A stretch of 8,346 nt of DNA, taken from Clostridia bacterium (GTDB lineage: Bacteria; Bacillota; Clostridia; Oscillospirales; Acutalibacteraceae). The notes below the pieces were generated by a model. That model was given only the letters and a program-made list of their open reading frames with translations. It was not told where the DNA came from and ran no database searches. Location: contig CAAEIM010000182.1 of NCBI GenBank assembly GCA_900755995.1, positions 1 to 8,346 on the forward strand, in the 5' to 3' direction. Made by a program: the position numbers and the translations under genes. Every line of letters starts with the position of its first letter. The first letter of the stretch is position 1. Shown piece after piece: positions 1-5,634 of this stretch.

Positions 1-34
1 GGACTGCGAGGCGGGACTTTGCCCCTCCACTCCA

Positions 35-53
35 CCGCCTTTAAAAAAGGCGG
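35..53. other. GC-rich hairpin downstream of leuD
   Basis: A perfect inverted repeat, CCGCCTTT (35-42) and AAAGGCGG (46-53) with an AAA loop, lies 32 bases beyond the leuD stop codon. Flanking sequence (1-34) is unusually GC-rich for this window. Read from leuD (minus strand), no T tract follows the stem, so it does not look like a standard intrinsic terminator. It may be a processing or stabilising structure, or the edge of an intergenic repeat. The window ends here, so the next gene cannot be seen; leuB would be common after leuCD. Confidence 0.45.
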
Positions 54-84
54 GCGAAAATTTTTATTCGACAGGAAAACTCCG

Positions 85-564
85 TTACATAATAGAGTTG
101 ATAAGTCCGCCTTTTTTAATGATGTTCTGAATAAACTCGGGGAAAGGCTCAGCCTGATAGGTCTTGCCTGTTGTTTCGTCAGTGATAACACCTGTGTCAA
201 AATTTACCGAAACAACGTCGCCGTCCTTGATTTCCTTAGCCGCATCGTCGCACTCAAGAATAGGAAGTCCTATGTTGATTGCGTTGCGGTAAAAAATTCT
301 TGCAAAGGTTGAGGCGATAACGCAGGAAATTCCGCTTGCCTTAATTGCAATGGGGGCGTGTTCTCTTGAAGAACCGCAGCCAAAGTTCTTTTCGGCTACC
401 ATAATGTCGCCCTGCTGAACCTTGTTTACAAATTCTGCGTCAATATCCTCCATACAGTGAGCCGCAAGCTCCTTGTGAGAAGCTGTGTTGAGGTATCTTG
501 CAGGAATAATTACATCTGTATCTACATTGTCGCCAAACTTATGTACTTTGCCCTTAGCGTTCAT
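85..564 (-). CDS. leuD: 3-isopropylmalate dehydratase small subunit
   Basis: This is the swivelling small subunit of isopropylmalate isomerase, which with LeuC converts 2-isopropylmalate to 3-isopropylmalate in leucine synthesis in the cytoplasm. The 159 residues match the short, stand-alone LeuD type. Visible family motifs are GDNVDTDVIIPARYLNT at 11-27 and the conserved FGCGSSREHAP at 61-71. The residue after YL in the substrate-specificity loop is Asn. Related homoaconitases carry Arg there, so isopropylmalate is the likelier substrate. The ATG at 564 is preferred because AAAGGTGG sits 8 bases upstream; a GTG at 576 is in frame but overlaps that ribosome binding site. It lies 23 bases after leuC, in the same operon. 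No promoter or terminator is seen between them. Confidence 0.96.
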   Translation of the reverse strand: MNAKGKVHKFGDNVDTDVIIPARYLNTASHKELAAHCMEDIDAEFVNKVQQGDIMVAEKNFGCGSSREHAPIAIKASGISCVIASTFARIFYRNAINIGLPILECDDAAKEIKDGDVVSVNFDTGVITDETTGKTYQAEPFPEFIQNIIKKGGLINSIM

Positions 565-587
565 AGTTAGTACCACCTTTCAATAAA

Positions 588-1853
588 TCAAAGCTTTGCA
601 GGGTCTGTGATGTAGCCCTTAACTGCGCTTGCAGCCGCTACTGCCGGGCTAGCAAGGTAAACCTCGCTGTCAACGTGACCCATTCTGCCTACAAAGTTGC
701 GGTTTGTAGTTGAAACAGCCTTTTCGCCTGCCGCAAGAATACCCATATGACCGCCAAGACAAGGGCCGCAGGTTGGGGTGGAAACCACTGCGCCTGACTC
801 AATGAAGATGTCAAAAAGTCCCTCGTGCATAGCCTGAAGCCAGATTGACTGTGTGCCCGGCAAAATGATACATCTTACGTTTTTAGCTATCTTTCTGCCC
901 TTGAACACCTCTGCCGCCGCTCTGAGGTCGGTAATTCTGCCGTTTGTGCAGGAGCCGATTACGCACTGGTCAATCTTAACCTCGGTTTCGCCGATTTCGT
1001 CAACTGTTCTTGTGTTTTCGGGAAGATGAGGGAATGCAACCGTAGGACGGATTTCGCTTAAATCTATAGTGTATTCCTCGTCATATACAGCGTCATCGTC
1101 TGCTGTGTATTCAATCGCTGTGCCCTTGTATCTGCCGTTGCAGTATTCACGGGTTACGTCGTCAACAGGGAAAATGCCGTTCTTTGCGCCTGCCTCAATC
1201 GCCATATTAGCTATGCAGAGTCTGTCGTCAATATTGAGGTGCTTTATGCCCTCGCCCGTAAATTCCATTGACTTGTATAATGCGCCGTCAACGCCAATCA
1301 TACCGATAATGTGAAGAATTACGTCCTTTCCGCTGACATAGCCCTGAGGCTTGCCGATGAGGTTGAATTTGATAGCGGAGGGAACCTTAAACCAAGCCTT
1401 GCCGCTTATCATTCCTGCCGCCATATCTGTTGAACCAACGCCGGTTGAAAATGCGCCGAGTGCACCGTAGGTGCAGGTGTGAGAGTCTGCGCCAATGCAA
1501 AGACAGCCCGGGCCTACAAGTCCCTGCTCGGGGAGAAGTGCGTGTTCAATGCCCATCTGTCCCACGTCTTTGTAATTTTTGATGTCGTACTTGTCTGCAA
1601 AGGCTCTTACCTGCTTAACCTGAGTAGCCGCTTTAATGTCCTTGTTGGGAGTAAAGTGGTCCATAATCATTGCTATTTTTGTGTTGTCAAATACCGCAGT
1701 AGCACCGTTCTGTTCAAATACATTAATTGCTACGGGTGATGTTACATCGTTGCCGAGCACCATATCGAGCTTTGCCTCAATAAGCTGTCCTGCCTTAACC
1801 TCTGAAAGTCCTGCGTGTGCCGCAAGGATTTTCTGCGTCATAGTCATACCCAT
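588..1853 (-). CDS. leuC: 3-isopropylmalate dehydratase large subunit
   Basis: This is the catalytic, 4Fe-4S-containing aconitase-family subunit that pairs with LeuD. With 421 residues it belongs to the shorter LeuC type found in Clostridia and archaea rather than the roughly 465-residue enterobacterial type. Motifs seen are GADSHTCTYGALGAF (121-135), IGSCTNGR (299-306) and TPTCGPCLGG (359-368). Cys302, Cys362 and Cys365 are the expected cluster ligands. The ATG at 1853 is chosen because AAGGAGTGA lies just upstream. The frame stays open for 25 more codons to 1928, but that stretch is hydrophobic, not family-like, and runs through the promoter region. It is the first gene of the leuCD operon and diverges from the Crp/Fnr gene. 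No T-box leader fits in the short 5' region. Confidence 0.96.
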   Translation of the reverse strand: MGMTMTQKILAAHAGLSEVKAGQLIEAKLDMVLGNDVTSPVAINVFEQNGATAVFDNTKIAMIMDHFTPNKDIKAATQVKQVRAFADKYDIKNYKDVGQMGIEHALLPEQGLVGPGCLCIGADSHTCTYGALGAFSTGVGSTDMAAGMISGKAWFKVPSAIKFNLIGKPQGYVSGKDVILHIIGMIGVDGALYKSMEFTGEGIKHLNIDDRLCIANMAIEAGAKNGIFPVDDVTREYCNGRYKGTAIEYTADDDAVYDEEYTIDLSEIRPTVAFPHLPENTRTVDEIGETEVKIDQCVIGSCTNGRITDLRAAAEVFKGRKIAKNVRCIILPGTQSIWLQAMHEGLFDIFIESGAVVSTPTCGPCLGGHMGILAAGEKAVSTTNRNFVGRMGHVDSEVYLASPAVAAASAVKGYITDPAKL

Positions 1854-1887
1854 AAATATCACTCCTTGTTTCATTCTAATAATAATT

Positions 1888-1917
1888 ATTACATACCGCT
1901 TGCAAAAAGATTGTAAA
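1888..1917 (-). promoter_or_regulatory. Predicted leuCD promoter
   Basis: On the minus strand, TTTACA (1917-1912) and TGTAAT (1893-1888) are separated by 18 bases. Each matches the sigma-A consensus at five of six positions. Transcription would begin near 1881, giving a leader of about 28 bases before the leuC ATG. That is too short for a riboswitch or T-box. The -35 hexamer overlaps one arm of the inverted repeat at 1910-1929. Confidence 0.5.
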
Positions 1918-1929
1918 GTATGATACAAT
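1900..1929 (+). promoter_or_regulatory. Predicted promoter of the Crp/Fnr gene
   Basis: TTGCAA (1900-1905) and TACAAT (1924-1929) are spaced 18 bases apart and lie about 36 bases before the regulator's ATG. The -10 hexamer is one arm of the inverted repeat at 1910-1929, so a protein bound there would compete with RNA polymerase at this promoter. Confidence 0.5.
1910..1929. promoter_or_regulatory. Candidate Crp/Fnr-type operator in divergent spacer
   Basis: The sequence is a perfect inverted repeat, ATTGTA (1910-1915), 8 bases, TACAAT (1924-1929). Its size and symmetry suit a Crp/Fnr-family dimer, whose known sites are two 5-6 base half-sites about 6-8 bases apart. The right half continues into TACAATTAAA, which recurs exactly at 1941-1950, 17 bases on, giving an extra half-site. 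The site covers the predicted regulator -10 and part of the leuC -35. Binding by the adjacent regulator is inferred from position only. Confidence 0.5.
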
Positions 1930-1965
1930 TAAAGCAAAATTACAATTAAAAATCGTGGTGAAAAT

Positions 1966-2607
1966 ATGGAAAAAACTTTCAATGTACCCGAGGCGCAGTT
2001 ATTTAATATGCACAACGATATGAAATCGGTGTTTGAAAACCTGCCGTACAAAAAAACCTTTGCAAAGGGCGAGCTGATTTACCATCAGGGCGATATTGCC
2101 GACAGCTTTTATTACATAAACAAGGGCAAGGCGACGGTGTTTATGATTTCGCCCGACGGAATGGAAAAAACCATAAATACCGCAGGCAAGGGAGAGCTTA
2201 TAGGCGAGGGAGCTTTTTTTGACCACAAGCCGAGGGTAAGCTCGGCTAAGGCTGTAACGGTGCTGGAGCTTGTGATAATAGACAAAAAAATTCTGCTGGA
2301 GCTGATACAAAAACAGCCGAGGCTTGCCTTTGATTTGCTTGAAATTCTTGCTACAAGAATAAGACTGCTGACAGCTCAGCTTGACTCTATGACATTTATG
2401 CAGGCTGACGCACGAATTGCAAAGCTTTTGCTTGAGAATATGGCAGATAATAAGGTGTCGCTCACACACGAGGAAATAGCACTGACGGTGGGAGTTTCAA
2501 GAATTACGGTAACAAAAACCCTGAGCAGGCTTTCTGCTCAGGGCATACTCTCAACCAAATACAGGGAAATAGAAATCCTTGATAAAGAAGCTCTTGAAAA
2601 AATTTAA
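1966..2607 (+). CDS. Crp/Fnr-family transcriptional regulator
   Basis: This is a 213-residue cytoplasmic DNA-binding regulator with the standard two-domain plan. An N-terminal cyclic-nucleotide-binding-type beta barrel spans roughly 20-115, with the family-like KGELIYHQGD (34-43) and GELIGEGAFF (76-85). A dimerisation helix lies around 118-145. A C-terminal winged helix-turn-helix spans roughly 150-206, with the recognition region EEIALTVGVSRITVTKTL (169-186). There are no cysteines at all, so an FNR-type iron-sulfur sensor is excluded. The effector is unknown; the phosphate-binding region is not a clear match to E. coli CRP. GGTGA just ahead of the ATG at 1966 supports the start. The gene diverges from leuCD across a 112-base spacer containing a palindromic candidate operator, so autoregulation is likely and control of leuCD is possible. 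Subfamily is not assignable. Confidence 0.9.
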   Translation: MEKTFNVPEAQLFNMHNDMKSVFENLPYKKTFAKGELIYHQGDIADSFYYINKGKATVFMISPDGMEKTINTAGKGELIGEGAFFDHKPRVSSAKAVTVLELVIIDKKILLELIQKQPRLAFDLLEILATRIRLLTAQLDSMTFMQADARIAKLLLENMADNKVSLTHEEIALTVGVSRITVTKTLSRLSAQGILSTKYREIEILDKEALEKI

Positions 2608-2619
2608 ATTTTATATAAA

Positions 2620-2716
2620 GTAAAAAAATCCATATGGCAGTATAGGCTATATAAAACCCATTTTCGGGCAATAAAAGCTTTGAATTAATACCAAACTGTC
2701 TGCTCGGACTAAAAAA
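2620..2716 (+). repeat. Partial copy A of dispersed structured element (3' part)
   Basis: This segment aligns almost without gaps, by eye close to 90 percent identical, with 4589-4684. It carries the 3' halves of the inner stem (TCGGGCA, 2664-2670) and of the long-range stem (ACTGTC-TG-CTCGG, 2695-2707), separated by 24 bases as in the complete copies, but both 5' partner strands are missing. A small hairpin, ATATGGC (2632-2638) with GCTATAT (2646-2652), is also present. It fills the gap between the convergent Crp/Fnr and coiled-coil genes and ends directly against the latter's stop codon at 2717. Confidence 0.85.
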
Positions 2717-4132
2717 TTACTCGCCGCAGAAGTAAAGACCGATAAGACCTGTGGTCTGGATTCTTCTGTTCTGAGAAACAATAACCTTGCAGTCTGCAGT
2801 TTCCTTGATTTTTGCGGCAAGCTCCTCGGCAACCTTGCCGTCAACGTCGGCAAAGCTGATGAATACAGGCTGTCCGTCAACACCGCCGAAGGACGAAACC
2901 GTATCGCCGATTGCTACCTCGTAGTTTGAAACGCCCTCATAAAGCTTTAAAAGCTTTGCCGAGCCGTGGGTGTACATTGTGAGAGTAAGTCCCTTAGGCG
3001 ATTGGGCAATCATAATAGCCTTGATGGCTGACGCCGCAGTTATGAGGTGGTCGGAATACTCGGTTCTGCCCTCAGAGGCGTATTTTTCGGCAAGCATAGC
3101 CATAAGTCCGACTGAACCCAATTCATAAGCCGCTGCAAATACTTCCTTTTTCTTTTTAAAGAGCTTGTTTTCTCCCTTAGCCTCGGCGATTTTTTCCTTA
3201 GCCATTTTCTCGGCCTGCGCAACCTCCGCCTTAGCCTTCTTTTTGATGTCGGATATGGTATCGTTCATCTTCTTTTCGGTTTCCTTTTCAAAGTCGGAAA
3301 CACGCTTGTCGGCGGCCTTGTTTACAGCCTTGATTTCTTTTGCGTGGTTGTCGTTAAGCTCCTTAACAGTTTTTGCATTTTCTGCTGTGATTGTTTCAAT
3401 CTGCTTTTTGTAATCCTTAATTTGCGAGTTATAATCAGCCTGCATAGCTGAAATTTTGCCCTCATAGTCAGCCTTTAGTCTTGAGGTGGCGGCTGAATTA
3501 TCGGAATTAATTTTTTCAATTCTTTTTTCGTAATCGCTTTTAACCTGGGCAAGCTCTTTTGAGTGAGAGGCGCAGACTTCGTCAAATTCCGTCTGCTTGG
3601 CGCTGAGCTGATTAAAAAAGTTGTTCTCTGCAGCCTTTGTTTTCTCCGCAAAATCTGAGTTCATTCGGTCAATCTGCTTTGCGTGGCTGTCCCTCTCGCC
3701 GGCAAGGGTAGCTGAAAGCTCGTCGAATTTGCCGTTGAGCGACATAATCTCCTGATTTTTGCGGGTAATTTCAGCCTGCTGTTCGTCAATAATGCGGTTT
3801 TTCTCGTCAATAACCTTTTCAAGGTCAGCCGTACTTTGCTTTAAGGCGTTGATTTCGTCAACATGCCTGTCAATTTCACCTTTCAGCTCACTGCGGGTGT
3901 TTTCAAATTCTGACTGCAAAGCAGAAAGCTGCTCATTTAAGGTGAAAATATGTTGTTCCTTCTGTTCAAGTGTATTTTTCAGGTTTCTTAGCTCAGAATC
4001 CAGATTAAGAATATGTTCTTCCCTCTCTCTGATTTCTTTAAGGCGAAGCTCGGATTCCTCCTTGCGAACGGCGTCAATCTGAGCCTTTAGGATAGATTCA
4101 TTTATCTCCTGAGGGTTACTCATTTCAGCCAT
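2717..4132 (-). CDS. Long coiled-coil protein with unrecognised C-terminal domain
   Basis: The gene encodes a 471-residue protein of unknown function with no signal peptide or membrane segment, so probably cytoplasmic. Residues about 8-325 are charged, heptad-rich coiled coil. Within it, H-x-(K/D)-(E/Q)-(I/L) motifs recur: RHVDEINAL (89-97), SHAKQIDRM (149-157), SHSKELAQV (189-197) and NHAKEIKAV (262-270). A run of DY-(E/N/K) units spans 200-246. A Lys/Ala/Glu-rich linker leads to a compact, less charged domain at about 328-471 with alternating helix and strand character (for example KGLTLTMYTHG at 380-390), which I do not recognise. Resemblance of the coil to SMC or myosin-type proteins would be compositional only. 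The ATG at 4132 has GAGGAG just upstream. It is transcribed alone from a predicted promoter at 4179-4207. A scaffold or envelope-organising role is possible but unsupported. Confidence 0.85.
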   Translation of the reverse strand: MAEMSNPQEINESILKAQIDAVRKEESELRLKEIREREEHILNLDSELRNLKNTLEQKEQHIFTLNEQLSALQSEFENTRSELKGEIDRHVDEINALKQSTADLEKVIDEKNRIIDEQQAEITRKNQEIMSLNGKFDELSATLAGERDSHAKQIDRMNSDFAEKTKAAENNFFNQLSAKQTEFDEVCASHSKELAQVKSDYEKRIEKINSDNSAATSRLKADYEGKISAMQADYNSQIKDYKKQIETITAENAKTVKELNDNHAKEIKAVNKAADKRVSDFEKETEKKMNDTISDIKKKAKAEVAQAEKMAKEKIAEAKGENKLFKKKKEVFAAAYELGSVGLMAMLAEKYASEGRTEYSDHLITAASAIKAIMIAQSPKGLTLTMYTHGSAKLLKLYEGVSNYEVAIGDTVSSFGGVDGQPVFISFADVDGKVAEELAAKIKETADCKVIVSQNRRIQTTGLIGLYFCGE

Positions 4133-4178
4133 TTAATCACTCCTCATCTTTTTTGCGTACCAAAAACGCTCATATAAT

Positions 4179-4207
4179 AGTTTATCAATAAAATTATGTA
4201 ATGTCAA
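4179..4207 (-). promoter_or_regulatory. Predicted promoter of the coiled-coil gene
   Basis: On the minus strand, a perfect -35 TTGACA (4207-4202) is followed after 17 bases by TAAACT (4184-4179), four of six matches to TATAAT. The leader would be about 40 bases, ending in GAGGAG before the ATG at 4132. Confidence 0.5.
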
Positions 4208-4498
4208 TAATCAGCAATAATATAAAACATATTCTGACGATTTTTCAGGATAATTCTAATACTTATATTCTAATACATTTTACTAATTTTTTCAATCAAA
4301 ATTTCCCAAAAACAGAAATTTTGTACATCTGCACTAAAGCCCCATCAAATCTTCGGCATTATAAACAGTTGAGCTGTAATGTTGTATAAAATTATTTTCT
4401 TCCGTATATAATCGACAACATAAACACAAAAAACTTCTTTTATATTGGAAACTTTTTTGATAATATATAAAAAAGTACAAACAGCAGCAGGTGGGCTG
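4208..4498. other. A/T-rich spacer without recognisable gene
   Basis: About 290 bases separate the coiled-coil promoter from element copy B. Open frames here are short, lack a convincing ribosome binding site and have no recognisable product. The only structure noted is a duplicated ATTCTAATAC (4253-4262 and 4267-4276) and, near the right end, A/T-rich sequence around 4445-4473 that could serve as a weak plus-strand promoter for copy B (TTGGAA at 4445-4450, TATAAA at 4466-4471, only 15 bases apart). A small hairpin, CAGC (4485-4488) with GCTG (4495-4498), directly precedes copy B. Confidence 0.4.
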
Positions 4499-4684
4499 GC
4501 AGTCAGTGGACTGCACTTATTCGAGAGGACAGTTTTATATAGTCCTACATTCCCGTGCCCGACAACAGCCGAGCAATTTATTGCAAAAGTAAAAAATCTA
4601 TATGGGCAGTACAGGCTATATAAAACCCATTTTCGGGCATAAAAAGCTCTGAACTAATACCATACTGTCTGCTCGGACTAAAAA
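4499..4684 (+). ncRNA. Complete copy B of structured element (candidate small RNA or palindromic repeat)
   Basis: Stem P1 is GCAGTC (4499-4504), loop AGTG, GACTGC (4509-4514). After ACTTAT comes the 5' strand of long-range stem P2 (4521-4533), which pairs with 4664-4676: CGAG with CTCG, an AG/TG internal mismatch, then GACAGT with ACTGTC. Inside, P3 pairs TGCCCGA (4556-4562) with TCGGGCA (4633-4639), enclosing a 70-base loop. Copy C at 7905-8038 has the same layout with two compensatory changes in P1 and identical joining lengths (22 and 24 bases). The 3' end lies 3 bases from the DUF6472-like stop codon on the opposite strand. The strand given follows copy C. Expression is not shown, and a non-transcribed mobile palindrome remains possible. 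No named RNA family was recognised. Confidence 0.6.
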
Positions 4685-4687
4685 GAA

Positions 4688-4861
4688 TCAGTTTTGCTTT
4701 TGAACTATTTTGTATTCGTCATAGAGTCTGAAATAATGACATTGGGTGGTGTTGCCCATAAGGAATTTTTCCATTTCGTCCTCGTCAAGGCTCAGGGAAC
4801 AGTAATCTCCGTATTCCTCGTCCTGCACAAAATACGCGCACTGCTCACAGCGGTCAGCCAT
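4688..4861 (-). CDS. Small four-cysteine protein, DUF6472-like
   Basis: This is a 57-residue cytoplasmic protein of unknown function. Cysteines at 5, 8, 21 and 41 (CEQC, DYC, QCHYF) suggest one small metal-binding site, probably zinc. The DEEYGDYC, LDEDEMEKFL and DEYKIV segments match the pattern I associate with the DUF6472 family, common in Clostridia; this is from memory of the family, not a search. The ATG at 4861 is preferred over a GTG at 4870, which sits almost on top of the AAAGGAC ribosome binding site. The start overlaps the 3' end of the LOG-family gene by 8 bases, so the two are translationally coupled in one operon. Element copy B begins 3 bases beyond its stop codon. Confidence 0.85.
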   Translation of the reverse strand: MADRCEQCAYFVQDEEYGDYCSLSLDEDEMEKFLMGNTTQCHYFRLYDEYKIVQKQN

Positions 4862-5444
4862 TGCTCTCACCGTCCTTTAAATATCCGTACTTGTTGTAGG
4901 TGTAGGCTTGATAGTTGTCTATCTGCTCAAAGACCTCCTGCTCGGTATGGGCAACGGTGAAAAGTTTAAGACATTCTTCGCTCATAAAGCCCTCGGACAC
5001 CGACTTTTCCATCATTGCAAGCAGAGCGTCATAGTAGCCTGCAACATTATAAATGATAATAGGCTTTGTGTGGCGGCTGAGCTGCCTGAGGGTGAGCACC
5101 TCAAAAAATTCCTCAAAGGTGCCTATTCCGCCGGCGCAGATAATAAAGGCGTCTGCCCTGTCCTCCATTTCAGCCTTGCGTTCACGCATAGTTTCGGTAA
5201 AAACAAGCTCGGTGCAGCCGTCAAACAGAACTCTGTCATTGATGAAAAACCGAGGGGCAATGCCGATAAGCTCGCCCTTGGCTTCTGCCGCACCCCTTGC
5301 TACAGCGCCCATAACGCCGTATTTGCCCGCACCAAAAATTACTGAGTCGCCTCTGAGCACAGCAGCTCTGCCGAGGCTTTCAGCCGTGGAAATATAAATT
5401 TTATCAATCTGCTCGCTCGAAGCGCCGAATATACAAATTTTCAT
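4854..5444 (-). CDS. LOG/TIGR00730 family Rossmann-fold protein
   Basis: The 196-residue product resembles the LOG (lonely guy) family, whose characterised members are nucleoside-5'-monophosphate phosphoribohydrolases that release a base from its ribotide. An N-terminal strand and glycine loop (MKICIFGAS, 1-9), FGAGKYGVMG (37-46) and MRERK (86-90) agree with the family. The signature PGGxGTxxE appears as AGGIGTFEE (104-112): the first proline is alanine, but the glycines, Thr109 and Glu112 are kept. Activity is therefore plausible, while substrate is unknown. The ATG at 5444 is chosen because AAAGGAT lies upstream and the domain begins there; an open extension to 5504 reaches through the promoter. 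It heads a two-gene operon with the downstream DUF6472-like gene, which overlaps it by 8 bases, and diverges from the MATE gene. Confidence 0.9.
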   Translation of the reverse strand: MKICIFGASSEQIDKIYISTAESLGRAAVLRGDSVIFGAGKYGVMGAVARGAAEAKGELIGIAPRFFINDRVLFDGCTELVFTETMRERKAEMEDRADAFIICAGGIGTFEEFFEVLTLRQLSRHTKPIIIYNVAGYYDALLAMMEKSVSEGFMSEECLKLFTVAHTEQEVFEQIDNYQAYTYNKYGYLKDGESNG

Positions 5445-5492
5445 CTCATTTATCCTTTCGTTATTAGATCTATATATGATTTCTTTTAATAA

Positions 5493-5520
5493 AGTATATG
5501 TCATTCAGGAATATTCACAA
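5493..5520 (-). promoter_or_regulatory. Predicted promoter of the LOG-family operon
   Basis: On the minus strand, TTGTGA (5520-5515) and TATACT (5498-5493) are separated by 16 bases; the -10 matches five of six consensus positions. Transcription would start near 5486, about 40 bases before the ATG. The rest of the 190-base divergent spacer to the MATE gene is A/T-rich, and I found no equally good plus-strand promoter in it. Confidence 0.45.
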
Positions 5521-5634
5521 GAGGAACATTTACATTATAAAAAACTGAATCAAATTACCCTCGATATTTAACTTTTATTATACAATATAAAAAATAATAA
5601 AGTCAACATACATATTTTAAAGGAAGTGTTTATT

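Noticed and set aside
1854..1928. N-terminal extension of leuC to an upstream ATG at 1928
   Set aside because: The extra 25 residues are not family-like, run through the predicted promoter, and the ATG at 1853 has a strong AAGGAGTGA site.
1854..1965. T-box or other leucine-responsive leader before leuC
   Set aside because: The predicted leader is about 28 bases, far too short, with no specifier hairpin or antiterminator motif.
1966..2607. Oxygen-sensing FNR protein
   Set aside because: The protein has no cysteine residues, so it cannot bind an FNR-type iron-sulfur cluster.
2620..2716. Bidirectional terminator between the convergent genes
   Set aside because: The strongest potential stems in this copy lack their 5' partners, and the T/A runs do not directly follow a stable GC-rich hairpin on either strand.
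4253..4276. Direct repeat ATTCTAATAC, two copies
   Set aside because: Only two short A/T-rich copies with no associated gene or symmetry; chance is likely.
4201..4389. Small protein-coding frame of 62 codons on the plus strand
   Set aside because: It has no ribosome binding site and low-complexity A/T-driven composition. It also overlaps the promoter of the opposite-strand gene.
4445..4642. Plus-strand frame of 65 codons across element copy B
   Set aside because: It overlaps the base-paired element, and the matching region of copy C does not preserve it. The structural constraint is a better explanation.
4499..4684. Transposon end with terminal inverted repeats
   Set aside because: The extreme ends are not inverted repeats of each other, no flanking target duplication is seen, and no transposase lies nearby. 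A non-autonomous palindromic element cannot be fully excluded.
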